The notes: a model not told the origin generated them from the sequence alone. Counted from the stretch's first letter, positions 5,950 to 14,562 are shown. The stretch: 20,743 nt of DNA from an uncultured Clostridia bacterium (GCA_937888765.1 CALASU010000119.1:1-20743), one strand, 5' to 3'. Numbers and translations are program-made.

Positions 5950-7434
5950 ATGAATGTAAAAATGACGGGCATAGACAAATCCTTTGGCTCCAACCAGGTA
6001 CTGAAGGGTGCCGGATTTGAGCTGAGAGATGGGGAAGTACACGCACTGATGGGTGAAAACGGTGCGGGTAAGTCTACGCTGATGAAAATATTGACGGGGG
6101 TATATACAAGAGATGCCGGTACCGTTTGGGTTGACGGGCAGGAAGTTGTATACAAAAACCCTCAGGAAGCAGAAAAAGCAGGGATTGTATTCATTTACCA
6201 GGAACTGAACGTACTGTTTGACCTGACTGTAGAAGAAAACCTGTTCATGGGTAAGGAAATCACAAAAGGTTTCGGTATCTGTGACAGAAAAGCAATGCGT
6301 GCAAAAGCGAAGGAAGTTATGGACAGAGTAGGGGTAAATATCCCTGTAGATGCTGTAATGTCCGATCTGTCTGTAGGGCAGCAGCAGATGGTAGAAATCT
6401 GTAAAGCACTGATGGCAGATGCGAAAGTCCTCATCATGGACGAACCTACTGCAGCACTGACAGCAAGTGAAACAGAAGGTCTGTTTAAGGTAATCAATTC
6501 CCTGCGTGAAAAGGGTGTATCTATTGTATATATCTCTCACCGTATGGAAGAAATTTTTGAACTGTGCGACAGAATCACTGTTCTGCGTGACGGTACATAT
6601 GTAGGCACTGAAGTCATCAGTGAAATTGATCTGGACCATATCGTACAGATGATGATCGGCCGTACAATCGGTGAACGTTTCCCCAAACGTGAAGCAACCA
6701 TCGGTGCAGAAGTGCTCCGTGTAGAAGGTCTGACAAGCGGCAAACTGTTCAAGGATGTTCACTTTGATGTAAAAGCAGGGGAAGTACTTGGCGTTTCCGG
6801 TTTGATGGGTGCAGGCAGAACAGAAATCATGCACGCAATCTTCGGCAACCTTCCCATTGATGCAGGTAAAGTATACATCGACGGAAAAGAAGTCAATATC
6901 AAGAGCCCCAGACAGGCGATTGCCGCAGGCATCGGCTTTATCACAGAAGACCGTAAGGTAGAAGGTCTGCTGTTAGAAAAGAGTATTGCAGAAAACATTG
7001 ATATCGCAAACCTGGGCAAAATCTCCAATGGCTTTGTGCTGGATAAAGGCAAACAGGATGCGATTGTAAAAAGAGGTATTGATGAATTCAAGATCAGATG
7101 CTTCGGTCCTGACCATGAATGCGGCAACCTTTCCGGTGGTAACCAGCAGAAGGTTGTACTGGCAAAATGGGTATACACAGATCCTAAGATTCTGATTCTG
7201 GACGAACCTACCCGTGGGGTGGATATCGGTGCGAAGAAAGAAATCTACAGCATCATTAACCAGCTGGCAGCCAAAGGCGTAGCGGTTATCATGGTATCTT
7301 CCGAACTGCCCGAGGTTCTGGGCATGAGCGACCGTATTGCAGTTGTACATGAAGGTAAGATTACAGGTATCATTGATGCGGCGGAAGCAGATCAGGCGAA
7401 AGTAATGACATTAGCTACAGGGGGAAGTTTATAA
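5950..7434 (+). CDS. rbsA: ribose ABC transporter, double ATP-binding protein RbsA
   Basis: This 494-residue protein carries two fused nucleotide-binding domains that power sugar import. Domain 1 has Walker A GENGAGKST (35-43), signature LSVGQQQ (140-146), Walker B VLIMDEPTAAL (160-170) and a YISHRME switch region. Domain 2 has the usual degenerate P-loop GLMGAGRTE (284-292), a full signature LSGGNQQ (394-400) and ILILDEPTRGVDIG (414-427). The asymmetry, with one weak P-loop, is normal for RbsA/MglA-type ATPases. AAAGGAG (5932-5938) precedes the ATG. Its stop overlaps the rbsC start by one base (TAATG), so translation is coupled to the permease. Ribose is assigned from rbsD and rbsK in the same operon. 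Confidence 0.95.
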   Translation: MNVKMTGIDKSFGSNQVLKGAGFELRDGEVHALMGENGAGKSTLMKILTGVYTRDAGTVWVDGQEVVYKNPQEAEKAGIVFIYQELNVLFDLTVEENLFMGKEITKGFGICDRKAMRAKAKEVMDRVGVNIPVDAVMSDLSVGQQQMVEICKALMADAKVLIMDEPTAALTASETEGLFKVINSLREKGVSIVYISHRMEEIFELCDRITVLRDGTYVGTEVISEIDLDHIVQMMIGRTIGERFPKREATIGAEVLRVEGLTSGKLFKDVHFDVKAGEVLGVSGLMGAGRTEIMHAIFGNLPIDAGKVYIDGKEVNIKSPRQAIAAGIGFITEDRKVEGLLLEKSIAENIDIANLGKISNGFVLDKGKQDAIVKRGIDEFKIRCFGPDHECGNLSGGNQQKVVLAKWVYTDPKILILDEPTRGVDIGAKKEIYSIINQLAAKGVAVIMVSSELPEVLGMSDRIAVVHEGKITGIIDAAEADQAKVMTLATGGSL

Positions 7435-8405
7435 TGGAAAATAATAAGAAAAAATTAAGTGCGTATCTGAGTGAGTATGCTGCATATATCGCTCTGCTGC
7501 TGCTGGCAGTGGTTCTGTGCTGTATCAGCCCTGAATTCAGAACAGCAAGCAACTTTTTGAATCTGATGCGTCAGGCAACATTCAATGGTCTGATTGCGTT
7601 TGGTATGACTTGTGTAATCCTGTCTGACGGTATTGATCTGTCCGTAGGTTCCACATTTGCACTGAGTGCGATTATCTGTGCGGAAATGCTGGTAACAGGG
7701 ATCTCTGCACCCGTTGCCATTCTGGCATCTCTGATTGTTGGTACTGTACTGGGTGCAGTCAGCGGTATTCTGGTAACAAAAGGCCGTCTGCAGCCTTTCA
7801 TCGCTACACTGATTACCATGACAGCTTACCGTGGTTTTGCAATGATTCTGACAGATGGTAAACCTATCTCCAGACTGTCCGCATCCATTGAAAGCGATTT
7901 CGGTAAAACGCTGTTTGAAGGTCTGGGCAAAGGTACACTCAACATTGGTATCGGTATTCCCGTACCCGTTATTATCATGCTGGTAGTACTGGCAATCTTC
8001 TGGTTTATGCTGCACAAAACAACATTCGGCAGAAAGATCTATGCAACAGGTTCTAACATTAAATGTGCAAACCTGGTTGGTGTTGACACAACAAAAACAA
8101 AAATCATCGTTTACGCAATCTCCGGTTTCATGGCAGCTCTGGCTGGTCTGATCATGATTTCCCGCGTAGACTCCGCACAGTCCATTCTGGGTGAAGGCTA
8201 CGAACTGGACGCGATCGCAGCGGTAGCTCTGGGTGGTACATCCATGAGCGGCGGCCGTGGTAAAATCATGGGTACATTCGCAGGTGTTCTGATTATCGCA
8301 GTACTGAACAACGGTATGAACATCATGGGTATCAATACATATTATCAGTCCGTAGTAAAAGCACTGGTTATCCTGATTGCGGTATTGGCTGACCATAAGA
8401 GATAA
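7434..8405 (+). CDS. rbsC: ribose ABC transporter permease RbsC
   Basis: This 323-residue inner-membrane permease belongs to the BPD_transp_2 family, forming the sugar channel as a dimer with RbsA. It starts with a short polar tail, then hydrophobic segments such as AAYIALLLLAVVLCC and VAILASLIVGTVLGAV. The family motif GIDLSVGSTFALSA is near residue 65, and the conserved cytoplasmic coupling region GGTSMSGGRGKIMGT precedes the last membrane helices. The ATG overlaps the rbsA stop. A 169-base structured spacer, not a normal short gap, separates it from rbsB. Ribose specificity is from operon context. Confidence 0.93.
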   Translation: MENNKKKLSAYLSEYAAYIALLLLAVVLCCISPEFRTASNFLNLMRQATFNGLIAFGMTCVILSDGIDLSVGSTFALSAIICAEMLVTGISAPVAILASLIVGTVLGAVSGILVTKGRLQPFIATLITMTAYRGFAMILTDGKPISRLSASIESDFGKTLFEGLGKGTLNIGIGIPVPVIIMLVVLAIFWFMLHKTTFGRKIYATGSNIKCANLVGVDTTKTKIIVYAISGFMAALAGLIMISRVDSAQSILGEGYELDAIAAVALGGTSMSGGRGKIMGTFAGVLIIAVLNNGMNIMGINTYYQSVVKALVILIAVLADHKR

Positions 8406-8422
8406 TTTTATAAAACGATTTT

Positions 8423-8520
8423 GTTAAGAGAAGCTTCTTAACAGCAGAACCGGAAAGTTCCGGTTACTCACAAATGTTATATGAGCGGCTGCGCGTGGGA
8501 ACAGTGTTGCCGCTTATATA
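8423..8520 (+). other. cluster of three RNA hairpins between rbsC and rbsB
   Basis: Three hairpins occur in a row: 8423-8429/8436-8442 (GTTAAGA/TCTTAAC), 8448-8455/8458-8465 (AACCGGAA/TTCCGGTT) and a 12-bp stem with one G-U pair (8478-8489/8509-8520). None has a T tail, so they are not ordinary terminators. The likely role is to protect the downstream binding-protein message or cap partial read-through, as binding proteins are needed in excess over permease. That role is inferred. Confidence 0.6.
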
Positions 8521-8574
8521 TAGGAACAAGGAAAAGAAAAACAAAAAACAAACAAGAAAATGGAGGCAGGAAAC

Positions 8575-9513
8575 ATGAAAAAAGTATTTGCAATGATTCT
8601 TTGCGTAAGCATGATGGCTACAGCACTGGTTGGCTGTGGCGGCGGCGCAGCTGAAGAACCCGCAGCAGAAGAAGCAACAGCTACAGCAACAGAAGGTGCG
8701 ATCGGTCTGTCCGTATCCACACAGAACAACCCCTTCTTCGTAACACTGGTAGAAGGTGCTGAAGCAGCTGCTACAGAAGCAGGCGTAGGTCTGACAGTAG
8801 TAGACGCTGGTGATGACGTTACAAAACAGGTTTCTGACGTAGAAGACCTGCTGAGCAAAAACATCAGTGTTCTGATCATCAACCCTGTTGACTCCGATGC
8901 AGTTTCCGGCGTTGTTCAGGGTGCTATTGATGCAGGTATCAAAGTAATCGCTGTTGACCGTGTTGTAAACGGTGTAGAAGTTGACTGTACAATCGCTTCC
9001 GACAACGTAATGGGTGCTGAAATGGCTACACAGTACATTGTTGACACACTGGGCGAAGGTATCAAAGTGGCTGAACTGCAGGGCGTTCCCGGTGCATCCG
9101 CTGCTATCGACCGTGGTGAAGGTTTCCACAAAGTAGCTGACGCGAAACTGGAAGTAGTAGCTAGCCAGACAGCTAACTTCGACCGTACAGAAGGTATGAC
9201 AGTAATGGAAAACATGCTGCAGGCTAACCCCGACATTCAGGCTGTATTCGCAGCTAACGACGAAATGGCTCTGGGTGCTGTAGAAGCAATCGCAGGTGCA
9301 GGCAAAGACATCATGGTAGTTGGTTTCGACGCTACAGATGACGCAGTAGCAGCAATCAACGAAGGCAAAATGGACGCAACAGTAGCTCAGCAGCCCTTCA
9401 AAATCGGTGAATCCGCTGTAGAAGCAGCAGCGAAACTGATCGCTGGTGAAACAGTTGAAGCTAGCATCCCCGTTGAAGTAGCTCTGGTTACAGCAGAAGC
9501 AGCAGCTGAATAA
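8575..9513 (+). CDS. rbsB: ribose-type substrate-binding lipoprotein RbsB
   Basis: This 312-residue protein captures the sugar outside the membrane and delivers it to RbsAC. A lipoprotein signal (KKVFAMILCVSMMATALVGC) puts the lipid-anchored cysteine at residue 21, followed by a Gly/Ala/Glu-rich linker. The mature domain is a type I periplasmic-binding fold with IGLSVSTQNNPFFVTLVEGAE, LIINPVDSDAV, VIAVDR, and AVFAANDEMALGAVEAI, close to RbsB. ATG 8575 is chosen over an in-frame ATG at 8560, because GGAGG (8562-8566) serves 8575 and the lipobox then has a normal length. Its first part shares 33 identical bases with the second binding-protein gene at 13495. Confidence 0.94.
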   Translation: MKKVFAMILCVSMMATALVGCGGGAAEEPAAEEATATATEGAIGLSVSTQNNPFFVTLVEGAEAAATEAGVGLTVVDAGDDVTKQVSDVEDLLSKNISVLIINPVDSDAVSGVVQGAIDAGIKVIAVDRVVNGVEVDCTIASDNVMGAEMATQYIVDTLGEGIKVAELQGVPGASAAIDRGEGFHKVADAKLEVVASQTANFDRTEGMTVMENMLQANPDIQAVFAANDEMALGAVEAIAGAGKDIMVVGFDATDDAVAAINEGKMDATVAQQPFKIGESAVEAAAKLIAGETVEASIPVEVALVTAEAAAE

Positions 9514-9544
9514 TTCAGTCTGAATTAAAAAAAGAGGTAATTAC

Positions 9545-10429
9545 ATGAAGGTATTGAATATTGGTTCCCTGAACCTGGATTTTGTATATCAGGTTGACCA
9601 TATGGTCCAGCCGGGTGAAACAGAAGCAAGTGAAGGCATGAATGTTTTTCTGGGCGGCAAAGGGATCAATCAGTCCATGGCACTGGCAAAGGCCGGCGTT
9701 GAAATTTATCATGGCGGTATGATCGGTGAAGATGGACAGGTCTTTTTGGACGCTTGCAAAGAACATGGTGTGAATGCAGATTACATCAAAACAGTAGAAG
9801 GCAAGACAGGTCACGCAATCATTCAGGTAGACAAAAATGCACAGAACTGCATCCTGCTCTACGGTGGTGCAAACCAGATGCTGACAGAAAGCTATGTGGA
9901 TGAAGTACTGGCAAACTTTGAAAGCGGTGACATCCTGCTGCTGCAGAATGAAGTGAACCAGCTGCCCTATATTGTAGATCGTGCATATGAAAAAGGTATG
10001 CAGGTAGCACTGAATCCTTCTCCTTTCAATGACAAACTGAAAGAAGTGGATATGAAAAAAGTCAGCATTTTCCTGCTGAACGAAGTGGAAGGCGGTCAGA
10101 TTACAGGGATGACAGATCCCGATGATGTTCTGGCTAAAATGAGAGAAATGTTCCCCCAGGCAAAGATCGTTCTGACACTTGGCAAAGACGGTGCACTGTA
10201 TGCGGAAGGCGATGTGATCCATCGTCAGCCCATCTTTAAAGTACAGGCAGTAGATACAACTGCTGCAGGGGATACCTTTACAGGTTATTTCCTGGCAGGT
10301 TTGATTGAAGGAATGGAAATTCCCGACATCCTGAAAATGAGTGCGAAAGCATCCTCTATTGCTGTTACAAGAGAAGGTGCTGTACAGTCCATTCCTCTCA
10401 GACAGGAAGTACTGGATGCATTGAAATGA
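9545..10429 (+). CDS. rbsK: ribokinase RbsK (PfkB family)
   Basis: This 294-residue cytosolic kinase phosphorylates D-ribose to ribose-5-phosphate with ATP. PfkB signatures are present: the sugar-binding GGKGINQS (37-44), NE at 179-180 in FLLNEVEG, and the C-terminal signature DTTAAGDTFTGYF, with Asp243 as catalytic base and the AAGD anion hole. The N-terminal VLNIGSLNLDFVYQVDHMVQ matches ribokinase strand 1. GGKGINQS replaces the usual GGKGANQ, a mild change. It follows rbsB by 31 bases with AGAGGT upstream and closes the operon before a terminator. Context and motifs agree on ribokinase, though related sugar kinases are possible. Confidence 0.92.
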   Translation: MKVLNIGSLNLDFVYQVDHMVQPGETEASEGMNVFLGGKGINQSMALAKAGVEIYHGGMIGEDGQVFLDACKEHGVNADYIKTVEGKTGHAIIQVDKNAQNCILLYGGANQMLTESYVDEVLANFESGDILLLQNEVNQLPYIVDRAYEKGMQVALNPSPFNDKLKEVDMKKVSIFLLNEVEGGQITGMTDPDDVLAKMREMFPQAKIVLTLGKDGALYAEGDVIHRQPIFKVQAVDTTAAGDTFTGYFLAGLIEGMEIPDILKMSAKASSIAVTREGAVQSIPLRQEVLDALK

Positions 10430-10478
10430 TGTTTTTCCTTTCAAGGGAATTCACGGAATAAAAAATTATGAATTTTTA

Positions 10479-10522
10479 ACAGAGTTGGAGCGCATGAAAC
10501 GCGTTTCAGCTCTGTTTTTTTT
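10479..10522 (+). terminator. terminator of the ribose operon
   Basis: ACAGAG pairs with CTCTGT around an inner perfect palindrome TGAAACGCGTTTCA (10495-10508), and a run of eight T residues follows. It ends rbsK transcription. Confidence 0.8.
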
Positions 10523-10569
10523 ACAATAAAATAAAAGGATTTTGAAAAAATATGCAGAAATAAAATATA

Positions 10570-10603
10570 ATCTGGTAAAATCATCGAAAAAAATTTACCA
10601 GAT
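10570..10603. repeat. 10-bp inverted repeat upstream of the second sugar operon
   Basis: ATCTGGTAAA (10570-10579) and TTTACCAGAT (10594-10603) are exact inverted repeats around a 14-base loop. They lie between the rbsK terminator and the next promoter and could bind a regulator or fold in RNA. No function is assigned. The rest of the gene-free stretch 10430-10879 holds the rbsK terminator, a promoter and a leader with two hairpins, listed separately. Confidence 0.4.
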
Positions 10604-10692
10604 GTTTGCTGACAGAAAAATTTTGGATTCGACAAGTTGTATAAAAAACAAATGTCCGCAAGAGGTTTTCATATAAAAATTGTTGGTAGATA

Positions 10693-10722
10693 TTGACATA
10701 TTCACAAAAATGAGTATATACT
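10693..10722 (+). promoter_or_regulatory. promoter of the second sugar (pentitol-type) operon
   Basis: TTGACA at 10693-10698 is followed by TATATA (10715, 16-base spacer) or TATACT (10717-10722, 18-base spacer). A start near 10729 leaves a leader of about 150 bases before the ATPase gene. Confidence 0.7.
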
Positions 10723-10739
10723 TAGTGCAAATAGGGCTA

Positions 10740-10858
10740 TTGGTAGCCAAAAACAATGGTTTTATAATTCTGCAGAAGGCAGAAGGGGCTGCAACATGCA
10801 GTATGCTCCTGTTTTACAGGAGAAAAAATAAAGATAAGTACATCGGGCAGTCAGCCCG
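10740..10858 (+). promoter_or_regulatory. structured leader of the second sugar operon
   Basis: The leader holds TTGGTAGCCAA (10740-10750, possible operator), CTCCTG/CAGGAG (10806-10811/10817-10822) followed by A-rich sequence, and CGGGC/GCCCG (10844-10848/10854-10858) just before the ribosome site. No known riboswitch signature was recognised. The last hairpin could modulate initiation. Confidence 0.35.
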
Positions 10859-10879
10859 AAGAACGGAAGGGAGGAACCT

Positions 10880-12394
10880 ATGGGGGACGAGATCAAACTT
10901 CGAGTTTCCGGAATTGAAAAGTCTTTTCCCGGGGTAAAAGCTCTGGACAAAATCAATTTTACAGTTCGTAAAGGTACCGTACACGCACTTTGCGGGGAAA
11001 ATGGTGCGGGCAAATCCACACTGATGAAAATTATCAACGGCATCTATAAACCCGATGCAGGCGAAATTTTCATTGATGAACAGTCTGTAAAAATCAAAGA
11101 TCCAATCAAGGCGAGAGCTCTGGGGATTGCTATGATTGCACAGGAACTCAACTATGTACCTGAAATGTCCGTAGAAGAAAATATCTTCCTTGGACGGTTG
11201 CCTGTTGATAAAATGGGCAGAGTAGACTGGCGGGAGGTTCGCCGCCAGACAGTGAAACTGCTGGAAGAAGAAAATCTTCCCTACAAACCTACAGACAAGC
11301 TGAAATATCTGACAGCATCCGATATTCAGATGCTGGAAATTCTGAAAGCGATTTCCAATGATGCGCAGATTGTCGTAATGGACGAACCTACTTCTGCTAT
11401 CACACAGAAGGAAGTAGATTTGCTGTTTAAGAAAATTGCAATTCTGAAAGCCAAAGGCGTTTCTATCGTGTATATTTCCCACAAAATGGACGAAATATTC
11501 AAGATTGCCGATGATATTACTGTATTCCGTGACGGTACGGTTGTAAAGAGTATGCGTGCTGCGGATACAAACATTGACGAAGTTATTGCTCTGATGGTAG
11601 GTCGTCGTATGGAAAATGTTTATCCTAAGGAAGACCTTCCTATCGGCGAGCCTATTCTGGAAGTAGAAGATCTGAAAGCAGGCCGTCTGTTTGAAGATGT
11701 TTCTTTCCATGTAAACAAAGGTGAAATCGTTGGTTTTGCCGGTCTGGTAGGCGCAGGTCGTACAGAAGTTATGAGATGTCTGTTTGGCTTAGATCCTTAT
11801 GACGGCGGTAAAATCAAAATGTTCGGTCAGGAACTGAAGATCAGATCCGCACAGGACAGTATCAAGAGCGGCATGGTTATGCTTTCTGAAGACCGTCGTC
11901 GTTATGGTATCATTCCTATGAGAAGCATCAGAGAAAATGCCAGCATTTCCTCTCTTGAAAAATTCTTCTATGGCGGCTGTGCACATCCTGCAAAGGAACA
12001 GCAGATCGTAGGCGAATATTTTAAAAAGATGAATGTAAAGGCACCCTCACAGGAAACACCCATTCAGTCTTTGTCCGGCGGTAACCAGCAGAAGGTATTG
12101 CTGGCAAAATGGATGATGCGTGACCCTGAAGTGCTGATCGTAGACGAACCTACAAAGGGTATCGACGTCGGTGCGAAATTTGAAATCTATAAGCTGATGA
12201 CGGAAACAGCAAAAGCAGGCAAGGCGGTTGTAATGGTATCTTCTGAACTGCCCGAGCTGATTGGTATGTGTGATAGAATTTATGTTATGTGTCAGGGGCA
12301 CATCGCAGGCGAACTGCAGAGAAGTGAATTCTCTCAGGAAGCAATTATGATGTATGCAACAGGTACACACAGCATTGTGAAGGAGGAAGCATAA
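10880..12394 (+). CDS. second ribose-type sugar ABC importer, double ATP-binding protein
   Basis: This 504-residue fusion of two ATPase domains belongs to the RbsA/MglA/XylG family. Domain 1 has Walker A GENGAGKST (39-47) and Walker B IVVMDEPTSA (164-173), but its signature reads LTASDIQ (144-150) instead of LSxGQQQ. Domain 2 has the degenerate P-loop GLVGAGRTE (288-296), a good signature LSGGNQQ (398-404) and DEPTKGIDVG (422-431). AAGGGAGG sits 5 bases before the ATG at 10880. The permease GTG follows the stop with no gap. It differs clearly in sequence from the RbsA upstream, so this is not a recent tandem copy. The substrate is inferred as a pentitol from the polyol dehydrogenase and xylulokinase downstream. 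Confidence 0.92.
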   Translation: MGDEIKLRVSGIEKSFPGVKALDKINFTVRKGTVHALCGENGAGKSTLMKIINGIYKPDAGEIFIDEQSVKIKDPIKARALGIAMIAQELNYVPEMSVEENIFLGRLPVDKMGRVDWREVRRQTVKLLEEENLPYKPTDKLKYLTASDIQMLEILKAISNDAQIVVMDEPTSAITQKEVDLLFKKIAILKAKGVSIVYISHKMDEIFKIADDITVFRDGTVVKSMRAADTNIDEVIALMVGRRMENVYPKEDLPIGEPILEVEDLKAGRLFEDVSFHVNKGEIVGFAGLVGAGRTEVMRCLFGLDPYDGGKIKMFGQELKIRSAQDSIKSGMVMLSEDRRRYGIIPMRSIRENASISSLEKFFYGGCAHPAKEQQIVGEYFKKMNVKAPSQETPIQSLSGGNQQKVLLAKWMMRDPEVLIVDEPTKGIDVGAKFEIYKLMTETAKAGKAVVMVSSELPELIGMCDRIYVMCQGHIAGELQRSEFSQEAIMMYATGTHSIVKEEA

Positions 12395-13390
12395 GTGAAA
12401 AATGGTAAAATGAGTGAGGCTATGTCCAAATACTCAATCTTTTTCGTTCTGTTCTTCATGATTGTGGTATCCACCATGATGAACCCGAACTTCTTAAGTC
12501 AGGCAAACGTAACAAACATCGCTGTACAGCTGGCGGTAGCAACAATTCTGGCTTATGGCGAAATGCTGCTGATTGTCAGCGGTCTGCTGGACCTGTCCAG
12601 TGGTGCGGTACTGGCATTGTCCGGTGTGTTGTCTGTAAGCATTTATAAAGCAACGGGCTCTATGCTGACAGCATTTGCAGTTGCCATCGGCGTAGCAGTT
12701 ATCTTTAACATGATCAACGCAGTTTTTGTGGCAAACTTCAATATGCCTGCCTTCATCGTTACACTGGCAACACAGATGGCGGCAAGAGGTCTGGCTCTGC
12801 TGTATACATCCGGTCAGAATATTCTGCAGATCGGTGATTATGCAATCGTAGGTCAGGGCAAACTGGGACCTATTCCCATTCCTGTTATCTTTATGGTTGT
12901 GATTACTGTCATTATCTGGTATATTTTAAATCATACAAGACTGGGTCGCTCTTTCTATGCGATCGGCGGTAACGAAGAAGCAGCAATCGCTTCCGGTATC
13001 AACGTAGTAAAATCCAAATACATGGCATTCCTGATTAATGGTGTGCTGGTAGGTATCGCAGGCGTACTGTTCATGGCTCGCGTAAACGCAGGTCTGCCTA
13101 ATGGTGCGGTTGGCTATGAAATGGAAGGTCTGACAGCAGCGATCGTTGGTGGTACAAGCTTCTCCGGCGGTGTAGGTACAACATCCGGTACTCTGGTTGG
13201 CTCTTTCATCATCGGCTGTCTGAACAACATCATGAACCTGCAGGGCGTAGACTCCTATATTCAGCAGGTAGTAAAAGGCGCAATCATTGTTGCAGCTGTA
13301 CTGTATGATATTCGCTTTAAAAACAAAAAAGCTCCTAAGATCATCCTGCAGAAAAAAGATGAGGATAAAGCAGAAGGAGCAAAAGCGTAA
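12395..13390 (+). CDS. second sugar ABC importer, permease (RbsC family)
   Basis: This 331-residue permease starts at GTG 12395, directly after the ATPase stop, with AGGAGG (12381-12386) inside the end of the upstream gene. It shows the family layout: N-terminal helix (YSIFFVLFFMIVVST), the motif SGLLDLSSGAVLALSG, several hydrophobic segments, the coupling loop GGTSFSGGVGTTSGT near residue 258 and a final helix. The C-terminal tail is long and lysine-rich (about 20 residues), which the RbsC upstream lacks. Adjacent genes indicate import of a polyol or pentose; the exact substrate is not readable. Confidence 0.92.
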   Translation: MKNGKMSEAMSKYSIFFVLFFMIVVSTMMNPNFLSQANVTNIAVQLAVATILAYGEMLLIVSGLLDLSSGAVLALSGVLSVSIYKATGSMLTAFAVAIGVAVIFNMINAVFVANFNMPAFIVTLATQMAARGLALLYTSGQNILQIGDYAIVGQGKLGPIPIPVIFMVVITVIIWYILNHTRLGRSFYAIGGNEEAAIASGINVVKSKYMAFLINGVLVGIAGVLFMARVNAGLPNGAVGYEMEGLTAAIVGGTSFSGGVGTTSGTLVGSFIIGCLNNIMNLQGVDSYIQQVVKGAIIVAAVLYDIRFKNKKAPKIILQKKDEDKAEGAKA

Positions 13391-13411
13391 TTTTTCTTAC
13401 GGCTTTTCTTC

Positions 13412-13434
13412 GGAACGGCTGGCTATAGCGTTCT
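13412..13434 (+). other. intercistronic hairpin before the second binding-protein gene
   Basis: GGAACGGCT (13412-13420) pairs with AGCGTTCT (13427-13434) with one bulge and no T tail. It occupies the same position as the hairpin cluster between rbsC and rbsB. Confidence 0.45.
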
Positions 13435-13494
13435 GATAAAGCATACATAACAACACTCTTATGAAAAAGCACAAAAAGAAAGGGAGAGAGTAAC

Positions 13495-14490
13495 ATGAAA
13501 AAGTATTTAGCAGCATTGTTGGCTCTGACAATGACAATGGCAACACTGGTTGGCTGTGGCGGCGGCGCAGCTGAAGCTCCTGCAGAAGACGCAGCAGCAG
13601 GCGAAGGCGATGTATACAAAGTAGCTTATATCGCAAGAGCACAGTCCGACTCCTTTGCAGCATGGCTGGCAAACGAAATGAAAGCAGCAGCTGACAAATA
13701 TCCCGACATCGAACTGCAGGTATTTGATGGTCAGGCTGACGATGCAAAAGAAAATGCAGCAATCGAAAATGCAATCGCTAACGGCTTTGATGCAGTTATC
13801 GTACAGCCCAACAACGGCGAAGCGCAGAGACCTTACGTTGAAAAAATTGTAGCAGCTGGTATGGTTGCAATCACAACAAACTCCAGAATCGCTGACATTG
13901 AAGGTGCATCCTCTGTCGATGCTGACCCTTACAACCAGGCTAAAGTAAATGCTGAAAAAGCAATCGAACAGGTTCCCGAAAATGCGAAAGTTGTTGTACT
14001 GAGAGGTCCTTCCGGCAACTTCCACGCTGACGAAAGACTGAAAGCTTGGAACGAAGTATTCTTCGCTGCAAGACCTGACGTAACAATCGTAGGCGATGAC
14101 TTCGCTAACTGGAACAAAGATGAAGCTATGGCTCTGATGGAAGACTGGACAATCGCTCACGGCGACATCGATGCAGTTATCTCCATGAACGACAACATGG
14201 CTGCAGGTGCTCTGGAAGTAGTAAAAGGCAATGCAACATACGATGATATGCTGGTATACGGCGTTGACGGTACAGCTGAAGCTTGTCTGCTGATCCAGGA
14301 AGGCAAAATGACATCCACATGTCTGCAGTCCGCAGGCGACCTGGCTGCTCTGAACATGGAAACAGTTCACAAACTGCTGACAGGTGAAGAAACACAGATC
14401 GACACAGATATCGAAGAAGTTCTGATCAACTCTGATAACGTAGCTGAATACGTAGAAATGTACAAAGCAAACGGTCAGATCACAGAATAA
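13495..14490 (+). CDS. second sugar-binding lipoprotein (ribose/xylose-type family)
   Basis: This 331-residue lipid-anchored binding protein has a signal of 20 residues ending TLVGC, with Cys21 as the anchor, and an acidic Ala-rich linker. The mature part is a type I periplasmic-binding fold: VYKVAYIARAQSDSFAAW, VIVQPNNGEA, AITTNSRIAD, VVVLRGPSGNFHADERLKAW, AVISMNDNMAAGALEVV and YGVDGTAEA. This is the same family as RbsB but clearly divergent outside the signal. GGGAGAGAG precedes the ATG. It lies between the importer genes and a terminator, with catabolic genes after it, so it is probably a receptor for the same polyol. Ligand unproven. Confidence 0.92.
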   Translation: MKKYLAALLALTMTMATLVGCGGGAAEAPAEDAAAGEGDVYKVAYIARAQSDSFAAWLANEMKAAADKYPDIELQVFDGQADDAKENAAIENAIANGFDAVIVQPNNGEAQRPYVEKIVAAGMVAITTNSRIADIEGASSVDADPYNQAKVNAEKAIEQVPENAKVVVLRGPSGNFHADERLKAWNEVFFAARPDVTIVGDDFANWNKDEAMALMEDWTIAHGDIDAVISMNDNMAAGALEVVKGNATYDDMLVYGVDGTAEACLLIQEGKMTSTCLQSAGDLAALNMETVHKLLTGEETQIDTDIEEVLINSDNVAEYVEMYKANGQITE

Positions 14491-14526
14491 TTCCAACTTG
14501 TGAATTTCTGAAAATGATGTAACAGA

Positions 14527-14562
14527 GGGGGGATTTCCACAGGGTGGAAATGCCCCCTTTTT
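14527..14562 (+). terminator. terminator between importer genes and catabolic genes
   Basis: GGGGG and ATTTCCAC (ending 14540) pair with GTGGAAAT and CCCCC (14544-14557), with a 3-base loop and one mismatch, followed by five T residues. It can lower expression of the dehydrogenase and kinase relative to the binding protein. Confidence 0.8.

Noticed and set aside
10495..10508. TGAAACGCGTTTCA as a cre site or LacI operator
   Set aside because: The centre is GC rather than the CG these operators need, and it is part of the rbsK terminator hairpin.
10680..10937. Plus-strand open frame of 85 aa before the second ATPase gene
   Set aside because: It starts upstream of the promoter, has no ribosome site and overlaps the true gene start in another frame.
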